The notes: generated from the sequence alone by a model not told the origin. A stretch of 43,418 bases of DNA from Clostridia bacterium (GCA_017550625.1 JAFZOL010000004.1:1-43418); one strand, 5' to 3'; positions 8,781-16,620 are shown, counted from the stretch's first letter. Made by a program: numbers and translations.

Positions 8781-9323
8781 ATGAAGGCAACTGGAATCGT
8801 GCGCCGGATCGACGATCTCGGGCGCGTGGTGATCCCGAAGGAGATCCGCCGCACCATGCGCATCCGCGAGGGCGACCCGCTCGAGATCTACACCGCGGCC
8901 GACGGCGAGGTCATATTCAAAAAGTATTCCCCGATGGGGGATTTTGCGGAATTCACCGCGCAGTACGCAGAAGTTCTCAACAAGGCCACCGGCATGCCGG
9001 TGTTCATCACGGACCGCGACCGCGTGGTCGCGTATTCCGGCGCGGGCAAACGCGATTTTACGGACCGCAGGATCTCGAAGGAACTCGAGGGGCTCATGGA
9101 AGAGCGCCTGTCGTTCGTGGCGTCGCCGCGCTCCGGCGTGACGCTCACGCCCGCGGACGGCAGGGAAGAGAAGGCCTGCCTCGCGTTTCCGGTCGTATCG
9201 GCGGGCGACGTGTCCGGCGCGGTGGTGGCGCTGTTCAACCAGAAAGGGGACTATCCCGCCCAGCCCGACGCCAAACTCTTGCAGGTGGCGGCGCAGTTTC
9301 TCGCGAAGCAGACCGAAGAATGA
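8781..9323 (+). CDS. spoVT: Stage V sporulation protein T, AbrB-type regulator
   Basis: The 180-residue protein has the size and layout of SpoVT. An N-terminal AbrB swapped-hairpin DNA-binding domain (residues 1-50: GIVRRIDDLGRVVIPKEIRR) is followed by a GAF-like C-terminal domain (about 55-178). SpoVT tunes forespore gene expression and spore coat and germination properties. The ATG follows AAGGAG at 8767-8772. It is the first GC-rich gene after the AT-rich surface region and appears monocistronic, with its own terminator. Its presence indicates an endospore former or a recent descendant of one. Confidence 0.93.
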   Translation: MKATGIVRRIDDLGRVVIPKEIRRTMRIREGDPLEIYTAADGEVIFKKYSPMGDFAEFTAQYAEVLNKATGMPVFITDRDRVVAYSGAGKRDFTDRRISKELEGLMEERLSFVASPRSGVTLTPADGREEKACLAFPVVSAGDVSGAVVALFNQKGDYPAQPDAKLLQVAAQFLAKQTEE

Positions 9324-9342
9324 ATATCCCCGGCACGTTTCA

Positions 9343-9368
9343 GGCGCCTCTCGTGAGGCGTCTTTTTT
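9343..9368 (+). terminator. Intrinsic terminator of spoVT
   Basis: A CGCCTC/GAGGCG stem with a TCGT loop (9345-9360) is followed by TCTTTTTT. Confidence 0.85.
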
Positions 9369-9415
9369 ATATTTCAAAAAAAATGAAAACGCGGACAAGT
9401 TTTTTTTATGAACTA

Positions 9416-9444
9416 TTGATTTATTTGTGTTTTGATAGTATAAT
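9416..9444 (+). promoter_or_regulatory. Sigma-A promoter for the GlpA-like operon
   Basis: TTGATT and TATAAT are separated by 17 bases in an AT-rich stretch. The start codon is 45 bases downstream and AAGGAG lies at 9474-9479. Confidence 0.8.
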
Positions 9445-9488
9445 GATTCTGTTAATTTTGCAAAAATGGAGCAAGGAGATGTTGGAAC

Positions 9489-10928
9489 ATGTGTTATGAT
9501 GTTGCAATTATCGGCGCCGGCGTGATCGGAGCCTTAACTGCAAGAGAGCTTTCAAGATTTGCCCTGAACACCGTTTTGCTCGAGGCGACGAACGACGTGG
9601 CCATGGGCGCCACGAAAGCGAACTCCGCGATCGTGCACGCCGGCTTCGACGCGAAACCCGGCACGCTCAAGGCTAAATTCAATGTTAAGGGCTGCGAAAT
9701 GATGCCTTCCGTCTGCAAGGAGCTCAGCGTTCCCTATAAGAACAACGGGTCTCTCGTCGTGGCGTTCTCTCCCGAAGAGATGGACCACGTGCGCGCCCTC
9801 TACGAAAGAGGCCTCGCGAACGGCGTCCCGCAGATGAGCATCCTGAACGAAGAAGAACTCAAGGCGATGGAGCCGAGTCTTGCTCCCGAGGCTTGCGGCG
9901 CCCTGCTTGCCGCCAGCGCCGGCATCGTGTGCCCCTACGAGCTCACGATCGCCGCCACCGAAAACGCCGTGACCAACGGCGTGGAGTTCCGCCGCAACAG
10001 CAAGGTCGAGGGCATCGACTTCGAAAACGGCGTGTTCACGCTGCACACCCCGCGCGGCGACCTTCAGGCGAAATACGTGATCAACTGCGCCGGCGTGCAT
10101 TCGGACGACGTTTCCCGCATGGTCGGCGACGACAGCTTCACCATCATCCCGCGCAGAGGCGAATATTTCATCCTCGACAAGGCCGTGGGCAACATGGTGA
10201 GCCACACGATCTTCCAGTGCCCCACCGCCATGGGCAAGGGCATCCTCGTTACCCCCACGGTCGACTGCAACCTGATGATCGGCCCCACCGCCGAAGATCT
10301 GCCCAAAGAGGACGAAGACAACACCGCCACCACCCCCAAGGGCCTCGCGCAGGTCAAAAAGTTCGCCTGCAAGAGCTGCCCGGCCGTTTCGACCAGAAAC
10401 GCCATCACCTCCTTCACCGGCGTGCGCGCGCATCCCGACGTGGACGACTTCATCCTCGGGCCGAGCAAGGTCAACGCGCAGTTCATCCAGGGCGCCGGCA
10501 TTGAGTCGCCGGGTCTGAGCTCCGCCCCCGCCATCGCCGTGTATCTCGCCCACGTGGTCGCCGAGGCGATCGGCGACGTGAAGGCCAACGAGAGCTTCAA
10601 CGGCGAAAGAAAGGACGTGTTCCGTTTCCGTCACGCCACCGACGAAGAGCGCGCCGCCGCCATCGCGAAGAACCCCGCCTACGGCAGGATCATCTGCCGC
10701 TGCGAGACCATCACCGAGGGCGAGATCATCGACGCGATCCGCGCCCCGGCGGGCGCCAGGGACGTTGACGGCGTCAAGCGCCGCACGCGCGCGGGCATGG
10801 GCCGCTGCCAAGGCGGTTTCTGCGGCTCGAAGGTCGTTGAGATCCTTGCGCGCGAGCTCGGCTGCGATATCAACGATATCACGAAATTCGGTTCCGGTTC
10901 CAACATCCTGTTCAACAAAACGAAATAA
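9489..10928 (+). CDS. GlpA-like FAD-dependent (glycerol-3-phosphate) dehydrogenase with Bfd [2Fe-2S] domain
   Basis: This 479-residue protein has an N-terminal FAD-binding Rossmann motif (GAGVIGALTAREL, residues 9-21), a DAO-type oxidoreductase domain to about residue 370, and a C-terminal Bfd-like [2Fe-2S] domain. The four cluster cysteines are visible as CRC near 400 and CQGGFC near 440. This layout matches anaerobic glycerol-3-phosphate dehydrogenase subunit A and its relatives, which oxidise glycerol-3-phosphate to dihydroxyacetone phosphate. Other substrates such as 2-hydroxy acids are possible within this superfamily. It starts an operon with a second FAD oxidoreductase and a DUF1667 protein, a triad known from Clostridia in place of GlpABC. 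No glycerol kinase or facilitator gene is nearby, but a glycerophosphodiesterase gene lies about 5 kb away. Confidence 0.87.
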   Translation: MCYDVAIIGAGVIGALTARELSRFALNTVLLEATNDVAMGATKANSAIVHAGFDAKPGTLKAKFNVKGCEMMPSVCKELSVPYKNNGSLVVAFSPEEMDHVRALYERGLANGVPQMSILNEEELKAMEPSLAPEACGALLAASAGIVCPYELTIAATENAVTNGVEFRRNSKVEGIDFENGVFTLHTPRGDLQAKYVINCAGVHSDDVSRMVGDDSFTIIPRRGEYFILDKAVGNMVSHTIFQCPTAMGKGILVTPTVDCNLMIGPTAEDLPKEDEDNTATTPKGLAQVKKFACKSCPAVSTRNAITSFTGVRAHPDVDDFILGPSKVNAQFIQGAGIESPGLSSAPAIAVYLAHVVAEAIGDVKANESFNGERKDVFRFRHATDEERAAAIAKNPAYGRIICRCETITEGEIIDAIRAPAGARDVDGVKRRTRAGMGRCQGGFCGSKVVEILARELGCDINDITKFGSGSNILFNKTK

Positions 10929-10944
10929 GAGGAGGGAAGCAGCT

Positions 10945-12201
10945 ATGTTGAATTATGATCTTGTTGTCGTCGGCGGCGGTCCCGCCGGTATGGCCGCTGC
11001 CCTGAAAGCCAAGGAATGCGGCGTTGAGCGCATCATCATTCTCGAAAGAGCCGAAACGCTGGGCGGCATCCTTGAGCAGTGCATCCATTCCGGCTTCGGC
11101 CTGACCTATTTCAAAGAAGAGCTTTCCGGCCCCGAATACGCCGCGCGCTTTATCGATATGGTCGAAAAGACCGACATCGTTGTCAAGTGCGACACCATGG
11201 TGCTCGACATCGACGAGAATAACCTCGTCACCGCCGTCAACAAAAAGGACGGCCTGCTGAAGATCCAGGCGAAGGCCATCGTGCTCGCCATGGGCTGCCG
11301 CGAGCGGCCCCGCGGCGCGCTTGAGATCGCCGGCACGCGCTGCTCCGGCATCATGACCGCCGGCACCGCGCAGAAATACGTCAACCTCGACGGCTACATG
11401 CCCGGCAAAAAGGTCGTCATCCTCGGCTCCGGCGACATCGGCCTCATCATGGCGAGAAGAATGACGCTCGAGGGCGCAGAGGTCAAGGTCGTGTGCGAGC
11501 TCATGCCGTATTCCGGCGGCCTGAACAGAAACATCGTGCAGTGCCTCAACGACTATAACATCCCGCTGCGCCTTTCCACCACCGTGGTCGAGACCCACGG
11601 CAAAGACAGGCTCGAGGGCGTCACGATCGCCCAGGTGGACGATCACCTGCAGCCCATCGAATCCACCAAGGAATACATCGAGTGCGACACGCTGATGCTC
11701 TCGGTCGGCCTCATCCCCGAAAACGAGCTGACCAAGAACGTGGGCATCGCGATCGACCGCGTCACCAACGGCGCCGTGGTGGACGAGATGCGCCAGACCG
11801 ACCACAAGGGCGTGTTCGCCTGCGGCAACGTGCTGCACGTGCACGACCTCGTGGACTTCGTGACCATGGAGAGCCAGCTGGCCGGCCAGGGCGCCGCGGA
11901 CTACATCCTCGGCAACGCCCCCGCCGAAGCTGTTTACGTCAACACCACGACCGGCAACGGCGTGCGCTATCTCGTGCCGCAGCGCGTCAACGTCAAGAAC
12001 CCCAACGACGTGAAGCTCTATTTCCGCGTCGGCAAGATCTATAAGGGCGCCAAGGTCGTACTCGAGATCGACGGCAGAATCATTTCGTCCAAAAAGCGTC
12101 CGAAGCTGGCGCCCGGCGAAATGGAGAACGTCATCATCTCGGCCGCGGAGCTTGCGAAGATGGACGAAAACAGCACGATCACCGTCAGAGTGGAGGAATA
12201 A
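10945..12201 (+). CDS. NAD(P)/FAD-dependent oxidoreductase partnering the GlpA-like enzyme
   Basis: The 418-residue flavoprotein has an FAD motif at its N-terminus (VVGGGPAGMAAALKA) and a second Rossmann motif for NAD(P) (VILGSGDIGLIMARR) near residue 155. It therefore belongs to the pyridine nucleotide-disulfide oxidoreductase class, but lacks an obvious redox CxxxxC at the usual place. GEMENV and related C-terminal residues belong to a small domain typical of its relatives. The ATG at 10945 follows GAGGAGGGAAG; the open frame reaches further upstream only by reading through the previous gene. It starts 16 bases after the dehydrogenase gene and ends 3 bases before the DUF1667 gene. It probably passes electrons between the dehydrogenase and NAD or another acceptor, which is inference. 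Confidence 0.88.
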   Translation: MLNYDLVVVGGGPAGMAAALKAKECGVERIIILERAETLGGILEQCIHSGFGLTYFKEELSGPEYAARFIDMVEKTDIVVKCDTMVLDIDENNLVTAVNKKDGLLKIQAKAIVLAMGCRERPRGALEIAGTRCSGIMTAGTAQKYVNLDGYMPGKKVVILGSGDIGLIMARRMTLEGAEVKVVCELMPYSGGLNRNIVQCLNDYNIPLRLSTTVVETHGKDRLEGVTIAQVDDHLQPIESTKEYIECDTLMLSVGLIPENELTKNVGIAIDRVTNGAVVDEMRQTDHKGVFACGNVLHVHDLVDFVTMESQLAGQGAADYILGNAPAEAVYVNTTTGNGVRYLVPQRVNVKNPNDVKLYFRVGKIYKGAKVVLEIDGRIISSKKRPKLAPGEMENVIISAAELAKMDENSTITVRVEE

Positions 12202-12204
12202 GAC

Positions 12205-12558
12205 ATGAAAAGAGAACTTACCTGCGTCGCCTGCCCGCTCGGCTGCAGCATCACCGTGGAATATGAGGGGACCGAGGTCCTCTCCGTGACCGGCAACACC
12301 TGCAAGCGCGGCGACGAATACGCCAGAACCGAGATCGTCAATCCCACCCGCAACATCGCCTCCACCGTCAAGGTGGTCGGCGGCGTGCACCCGGTCGTGC
12401 CCGTGAAGACCTCCGCGCCCATCCCGAAGACGATGATCTTCGACTGCATGAAAGAGATCAACAACGTCTGCGTCAACGCGCCCGTTTCGATCGGCCAGGT
12501 CGTGATCCCGAACGTGCTCGGCACCGGCGTCGACATCGTGGCGACGAATATCGACTGA
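12205..12558 (+). CDS. DUF1667 family protein
   Basis: The 117-residue protein has a Cys pattern at its N-terminus (LTCVACPLGC, residues 4-13) and another Cys at GNTCKRG. This resembles a metal or iron-sulfur binding module and is typical of DUF1667. In Clostridia this family almost always follows the GlpA-like and FAD oxidoreductase pair seen here, so it is probably the third subunit of the same electron-transfer complex. It takes the place that GlpC occupies in enteric bacteria, but is unrelated in sequence as far as I can tell. The ATG follows GTGGAGGAA, the end of the previous gene. Confidence 0.88.
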   Translation: MKRELTCVACPLGCSITVEYEGTEVLSVTGNTCKRGDEYARTEIVNPTRNIASTVKVVGGVHPVVPVKTSAPIPKTMIFDCMKEINNVCVNAPVSIGQVVIPNVLGTGVDIVATNID

Positions 12559-12572
12559 GAGGATCGATCTTT

Positions 12573-13973
12573 ATGAATACGGCATATAAAAACGCCAATC
12601 TCGCCAGGCCGTCCGCACGGCAGCTCAAATGGCAGGAAACGGAGTTTTACGCGCAGATCAGCTACGGTATGCCGGTTTTCACTTCAACGCAATACGGCAG
12701 CGGGCTGACGCCTGCTGCCGTGTTTTGCCCCGAAGCGATGGATACCGACGTCTGGTGCGAGGTGGTGAAGTCCGCCGGCATGCGCGGCATCGTGCTCACG
12801 GTCAAGCATTACGACGGCTTCTGCCTCTGGCCCACCGAACAGACCGATTACAGCGTAAAGGCCTCCAACTGGCTCGACGGCGAGGGGGATCTGGTGCGTA
12901 TGGCAGCCGATTCCTGCAAGCGCGCGGGCCTCAAGTTCGGCGTGCACCTCAGCCTTTGGGACCGTCACGAAAAGACCTACGGCACGGGCAAGGCGTACGA
13001 CGACTTTTTCTGCGGCGTGCTCGAAGAGCTCTTAACGAACTATGGGCCGCTGTTCACCGTGTGGCTTGACGGCATGATCGGCTCCGATGAGCGCAGAACG
13101 CAGGAGTTCGACTTCGGCAGGTATTACGCGCTGATCCGTTCGCTCCAGCCCGACGCCGCGATCGCCTTCATGGGGCCCGACGTGCGCTGGTGCGGCAACG
13201 ACAGGGGCTTTACGCGCGCTGACGAATGGAGTCCCGTGCCGCGCCGCCTCGGCGTGGACGAGAACGGCGCTTCCGCGCCCTCCGGCGGCAAAAAGGCCAC
13301 AACGCTCATGTCGCCCGATATCGGCAGCCGCAAGGCGATCAAGGACGATACCGAGTTCATCTGGTACCCCTGCGAGGTCGCGGTGCCCATGCGCAAGCAC
13401 TGGTTCTTCGACAAGGAGGATAAATACAGCATCCGCACGAAGGATAAGCTGCTCACACTCTATTACAACACGGTGGGCAACAACAGCTGCCTGATGCTCG
13501 GCCTCTCGCCCGACAAGCGCGGCGAGATCCCCGAAACGGACCGCCAGGTCCTCGAATCCCTCGGCAAGGACCTCAAAACCTTCTTCGGCGCGAATATCGT
13601 GCCCGGTGCCGAAACGATCGAGGCCTCGTCCTCGACCGGCGGGCACGGCGCGAAGAACGTGGCGGAGAAGGACTTTGACGCGTTCTGGAAGCCCTCGCCG
13701 TCCGACAAAAAGCCGACGCTCGAGATCCGCTTCGAAAAGGACGAATACTTCGACAAGCTCGTTTTGCGCGAGCATATCGCCAACGGCCAGCACATTGAGG
13801 CGTTCGAGGTGTTCGTGCTCAACGAAAAAGGGAAGTGGACCGAGGTTTACAGCGGCGGCACGGTCGGCTACAAGCGGATCTGCCCGCTCAAGCCCGTGAA
13901 AACGAAGGCTGTGAAGATCACGTTCCCGGCGTTCCGCGACGAAATGGAGCTCTCGGGCGTGCAGATCAACTGA
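12573..13973 (+). CDS. GH29 alpha-L-fucosidase, cytoplasmic
   Basis: This 466-residue glycoside hydrolase cleaves alpha-linked L-fucose. Family motifs are LTVKHYDGFCLWPT near residue 74 and the nucleophile region TVWLDG with D166. A discoidin-like or beta-sandwich segment covers about 350-466. There is no signal peptide, so it should act inside the cell on imported fucosylated oligosaccharides. The ATG has a GAGAGGA site upstream. It starts 14 bases after the DUF1667 gene with no promoter or terminator between, so it is probably cotranscribed with the redox genes. The pairing of fucose release with glycerol-phosphate type oxidation is odd and may be accidental. No terminator is visible before the next tRNA promoter. 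Confidence 0.9.
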   Translation: MNTAYKNANLARPSARQLKWQETEFYAQISYGMPVFTSTQYGSGLTPAAVFCPEAMDTDVWCEVVKSAGMRGIVLTVKHYDGFCLWPTEQTDYSVKASNWLDGEGDLVRMAADSCKRAGLKFGVHLSLWDRHEKTYGTGKAYDDFFCGVLEELLTNYGPLFTVWLDGMIGSDERRTQEFDFGRYYALIRSLQPDAAIAFMGPDVRWCGNDRGFTRADEWSPVPRRLGVDENGASAPSGGKKATTLMSPDIGSRKAIKDDTEFIWYPCEVAVPMRKHWFFDKEDKYSIRTKDKLLTLYYNTVGNNSCLMLGLSPDKRGEIPETDRQVLESLGKDLKTFFGANIVPGAETIEASSSTGGHGAKNVAEKDFDAFWKPSPSDKKPTLEIRFEKDEYFDKLVLREHIANGQHIEAFEVFVLNEKGKWTEVYSGGTVGYKRICPLKPVKTKAVKITFPAFRDEMELSGVQIN

Positions 13974-13997
13974 AGCCCGGCTGCCCGCCGAAATCCC

Positions 13998-14026
13998 TTG
14001 ACAAAACCGCCGAACCGTTATATAAT
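13998..14026 (+). promoter_or_regulatory. Consensus sigma-A promoter of the CAT-anticodon tRNA gene
   Basis: Perfect TTGACA and TATAAT hexamers are separated by 17 bases. The tRNA starts 17 bases after the -10. Confidence 0.9.
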
Positions 14027-14043
14027 GGCAAGGCAGTTTTTAA

Positions 14044-14120
14044 GGACCATTAGCTCAGTTGGTCAGAGCAACCGGCTCATAACCGGTCGGTCCCGGGTTC
14101 AAGTCCCTGATGGTCCACCA
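14044..14120 (+). tRNA. tRNA with anticodon CAT (Met or lysidine-modified Ile2)
   Basis: The 77-nt cloverleaf includes CCA. The acceptor pairs GGACCAT with ATGGTCC, the D arm is GCTCAGTTGGTCAGAGC, and the anticodon loop is CTCATAA in a CCGG stem. The body resembles Gram-positive tRNA-Ile2 (GGACC... acceptor) more than elongator Met, so tRNA-Ile2 read by TilS is quite possible. The T stem (CCGGG/CCCTG) contains one C-T mismatch. It is flanked by its own promoter and terminator. Confidence 0.93.
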
Positions 14121-14153
14121 AAAAAATCAGCAACCGCGGTTGCTGATTTTTTT
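14121..14153 (+). terminator. Intrinsic terminator of the CAT tRNA gene
   Basis: An AATCAGCAACC/GGTTGCTGATT stem with a short CG loop is followed by a run of T, directly after the CCA end. Confidence 0.92.
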
Positions 14154-14155
14154 AT

Positions 14156-14358
14156 CCAAGCCGCCGAAGAAGGCTTGGCATGTAATCAGCGCGAAGCGCT
14201 GTATGGTATCACGGCGAAGCCGTGCATGGCGTCAAGCGCTTACGCTTGCATGTTTCTCGGCGGCTTGATAACATGCAGCCCATTCGGGCTGATTGCATGC
14301 AATGCTTTGCATTGATTACATACCGCTCTTTGAGCGGATCGCATACGCGACTTCGTCG
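14156..14358. repeat. Dyad-symmetric array of short hairpins (array A)
   Basis: Hairpins lie at 14156-14178, 14187-14201, 14210-14224, 14233-14248, 14276-14291, 14300-14314, 14323-14337 and 14348-14358. Most have 6-bp stems; loops are GAA, CTTA, ATTC, TTT and TTC. They are joined by 10-bp linkers. The four linkers at 14178, 14201, 14224 and 14248 read GYATGNNATC or close to it. The four at 14267, 14291, 14314 and 14337 read the reverse complement. The linker start-to-end sums are constant, so the array is symmetric about 14262. An arm AAGCCGCCGA (14158-14167) also pairs with TCGGCGGCTT (14257-14266). No ORF is supported here. See array B at 19083-19282. Confidence 0.85.
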
Positions 14359-14470
14359 AAATTCTCTGCACGCCGACGGCGCGATTTGACTATTGAAAGC
14401 CGTCGGCAAATGTGATATTCTTAAAATGGAAAAACACCGTCTTTCCCGTTTTTCCGAAGGAGGCAGATCC

Positions 14471-15142
14471 ATGACCGCAAAGCTGTTTGTTCAGGCGATC
14501 GTCAAGTTCCTGCTGGGGCTCGTCATCGTCGGATTACTGGTATTCCTGCCCGCGGGCACGCTCGCGTATCCGCAGGGGTGGCTGTTCATCGGCATTCTGT
14601 TCGTGCCGATGTTTTTCGCCGGGATCGTTCTGATGTTCAAAAACCCCGAGCTTCTCAAAAAACGGCTCGACGCCAGAGAAGAAGAAAACGAGCAGAAGCT
14701 CGTGCTGCTTCTGAGCGGGCTCATGTTCATCGCGGCGTTCGTGCTGGCTGGGCTCAATTTCCGTTTCGCGTGGCTGGTTCTGCCGATGTGGGTGAGCATT
14801 GTCGCCGCCGTCGTGTTCCTCTCTGCTTACGTCCTCTATGCTGAAGTCCTGCGTGAAAACGTCTATCTCTCGCGCACGATCGAGGTGCAGGAGGACCAGA
14901 AGGTGATCGACACCGGGCTTTACGGCGTGGTGCGCCACCCGATGTATATGAGCACGCTGCTGCTGTTTCTGGCGATCCCGATCGTGTTGGGCTCGCTCAT
15001 CTCGTTCGCCGTGATGCTGTGTTACATCCCGATCATCGCGCTTCGCATCAAAAATGAGGAGAAGGTCCTTGAAGAAGGTCTGAAAGGCTATACCGAGTAT
15101 AAAAAGCGCGTCAAACACAAGGTCATCCCGTTCATCTGGTAA
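14471..15142 (+). CDS. Membrane methyltransferase of the isoprenylcysteine carboxyl methyltransferase (ICMT/PEMT-like) family
   Basis: The 223-residue membrane protein has about five hydrophobic spans and the SAM-binding signature of the ICMT/PEMT family in its C-terminal half: GVVRHPMYMS (near 155-165), then NEEKVLEEGLKGYTEYKKRV. Bacterial members methylate small molecules or lipids; the substrate cannot be told from sequence. The ATG at 14471 follows GAAGGAGG; the open frame extends upstream to 14393 without a ribosome site. It stands alone between the hairpin array and a bidirectional terminator. A TTGACT at 14386 could be a -35, but no good -10 is present at the right distance. Confidence 0.85.
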   Translation: MTAKLFVQAIVKFLLGLVIVGLLVFLPAGTLAYPQGWLFIGILFVPMFFAGIVLMFKNPELLKKRLDAREEENEQKLVLLLSGLMFIAAFVLAGLNFRFAWLVLPMWVSIVAAVVFLSAYVLYAEVLRENVYLSRTIEVQEDQKVIDTGLYGVVRHPMYMSTLLLFLAIPIVLGSLISFAVMLCYIPIIALRIKNEEKVLEEGLKGYTEYKKRVKHKVIPFIW

Positions 15143-15159
15143 GGAATCGTACAAAAAGA

Positions 15160-15184
15160 AAAAGCGCCCGTCGGGCGCTTTTTT
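15160..15184. terminator. Bidirectional terminator between convergent genes
   Basis: AAGCGCCC and GGGCGCTT form an 8-bp stem with a GTC loop (15162-15180). T runs follow on the plus strand, and the A-rich flank gives T runs on the minus strand, so it serves both the methyltransferase gene and the convergent CFI-box gene. Confidence 0.88.
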
Positions 15185-15209
15185 GATCTGTTTCAGGGGC
15201 ATGGGTCGC

Positions 15210-15785
15210 TTATTCAGGCAGATCTGCCAGCGTAAGCGTATACTCTTTATAGAGCCGGTAAGCCTGTTCGTATTTGCCCTCCCGGATGAACGCAAGACAG
15301 GGCAGGATCATTTCCGTATAGACCCGCTCCCAAACCTCTTTGGAATCGGCGCGTGCGTTGATCTTTTCCACGACCGCCGGGGCAAGACGGTAATACGTAT
15401 CCACGTCTTCTTTTCCGTCCTGTGTCCGAAGAACGTATTCGTCGCGGAACCGCCGCAGCTGCGTAAGCTCTTCGCAGTCATCCGGAAGGCCTCTCGCACG
15501 GATGCAGGCTGTCGTGACGAAGCAGGAATCGTCGGACGGCGAAGCGGAAAACAAACTGTCAAGAATACTTGAGGACGAGCTTGAGGACGAGCCTGAAAAC
15601 GAGCTCGAAAACGAGCTTCCGCTATTCTTCGCCGCCCCGGAGCGGCTCGAGTAATCACCTGGGTTGAGCCCCATCCCTTTCAGATAAGAATCCCTTTTAT
15701 CCGCGTGATTGTAATCGAGAAAATCGGGGTCGCCGCCGTTGTCAAGGATATCCCTTTTCGCGTTTTCATAATCAAAGTTCGGCAT
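15210..15785 (-). CDS. CFI-box-CTERM domain protein with serine-rich linker
   Basis: The 191-residue protein has a hydrophilic N-terminal part (NFDYENAKRDILDNGG), a serine tract at about residues 52-74 and a C-terminal domain starting CFVTTAC. A helical motif LTQLRRFRDEYVL follows, the pattern called CFI-box-CTERM. The function of that domain is not established; the paired cysteines suggest metal binding or lipidation-like processing, which is inference. I place the start at ATG 15785, 9 bases after AAGGAG (15795-15800), rather than the GTG at 15791 that lies almost on top of that site. No signal peptide is present. It follows the glycerophosphodiesterase gene by 43 bases on the same strand and probably shares its promoter. 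Confidence 0.8.
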   Translation of the reverse strand: MPNFDYENAKRDILDNGGDPDFLDYNHADKRDSYLKGMGLNPGDYSSRSGAAKNSGSSFSSSFSGSSSSSSSSILDSLFSASPSDDSCFVTTACIRARGLPDDCEELTQLRRFRDEYVLRTQDGKEDVDTYYRLAPAVVEKINARADSKEVWERVYTEMILPCLAFIREGKYEQAYRLYKEYTLTLADLPE

Positions 15786-15828
15786 CTGCACATTCTCCTT
15801 ATATTAAGATAGGGGAGCGCGGGCTTTT

Positions 15829-16548
15829 TTATTCCAGAATGTTGCTCGTGATGAAGTCGATGCCCCAGGCCGTGAGGTTCTCGGCAAAGGCGGGGTCGTC
15901 GCAGGTCCAGCAGTTGACTTTCACGCCGTGCTCGTGGAACGTCCGGATGCGCTCTTCATTGAGCTGGGTGTATTCAATGTCGATGTCGAGCCCGTGCGTG
16001 CCGAGGATCTGCGGCAGGTCGTCCTGATACCTGCTGGTCAAAAACTGCGCCTCCTGCCCGGGATGAAGCTCCCTCAGGCGCGTCATATTCACAAAGCTGA
16101 ACGAGATGAAGATCACGCTCGGCAGATAGTCAAGCTCTTTGATCTCGTTGCAGATCGCGGCGATCTCATCCTTCGTGAACTCGTTCTTGAGCTCGAGCAC
16201 GGCGATCTTGTCATACCGTTTGCACGTGGCGATATACTCCTTGAGCGTCGGGATCAGCGTGTCGGCGCGCTCTTTGTCGCCGTATTTGTCGTTGAGGTGC
16301 AAATTGCGCAGCGTATCGAAGGGGGTCTCTTCCACGACCACGTCGGTGGGGCAGAGCCTGCCGGTGTTGTCGTCGTGGAACACCACGAACCGCCCGTCGG
16401 AGGTCTTGTGCACGTCGGTCTCGATGCCGTAATACGAGCGGTTGCCAGCCGCAATGAACGAGGCGTTGGTGTTTTCGAGCTCGATGCCCGAAAGCCCGCG
16501 GTGCGCCACCATCAGCGTGTCTCTCTTGTTGATCTTCACGGAATCCAT
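15829..16548 (-). CDS. ugpQ: Glycerophosphodiester phosphodiesterase
   Basis: The 239-residue GDPD-family enzyme hydrolyses glycerophosphodiesters to glycerol-3-phosphate and an alcohol. Active-site motifs are HRG (H16, R17), ETD (E43, D45), HDD (H58) and the LELK strand near residue 117. There is no signal peptide or membrane span, so it acts in the cytoplasm, as UgpQ does. AAAGGAGC precedes the ATG. The gene has its own promoter, divergent from that of the O-antigen-ligase-like gene, and is followed by the CFI-box gene. The glycerol-3-phosphate produced could feed the GlpA-like enzyme encoded at 9489-10928. Confidence 0.92.
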   Translation of the reverse strand: MDSVKINKRDTLMVAHRGLSGIELENTNASFIAAGNRSYYGIETDVHKTSDGRFVVFHDDNTGRLCPTDVVVEETPFDTLRNLHLNDKYGDKERADTLIPTLKEYIATCKRYDKIAVLELKNEFTKDEIAAICNEIKELDYLPSVIFISFSFVNMTRLRELHPGQEAQFLTSRYQDDLPQILGTHGLDIDIEYTQLNEERIRTFHEHGVKVNCWTCDDPAFAENLTAWGIDFITSNILE

Positions 16549-16581
16549 AACTATGCTCCTTTTTAATCAGTTTCCGATTTC

Positions 16582-16610
16582 AGTATAACCCCTCGGCGGG
16601 CGTTTTTCAA
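16582..16610 (-). promoter_or_regulatory. Sigma-A promoter of the glycerophosphodiesterase gene
   Basis: On the minus strand TTGAAA and TATACT are separated by 17 bases. The start codon is about 34 bases downstream. Confidence 0.78.
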
Positions 16611-16620
16611 GAACTTTTCA

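Noticed and set aside
13998-14315. A plus-strand ORF of 105 codons across the tRNA and hairpin array
   Set aside because: It begins at the tRNA promoter, reads through the tRNA, terminator and hairpins, and has no ribosome site.
14156-14358. A CRISPR array at the first hairpin cluster
   Set aside because: The 23-24 bp period is too short, the repeated part is only a 10-bp degenerate linker, the intervening sequences are hairpins, the orientation flips in the middle, and no cas gene is nearby.
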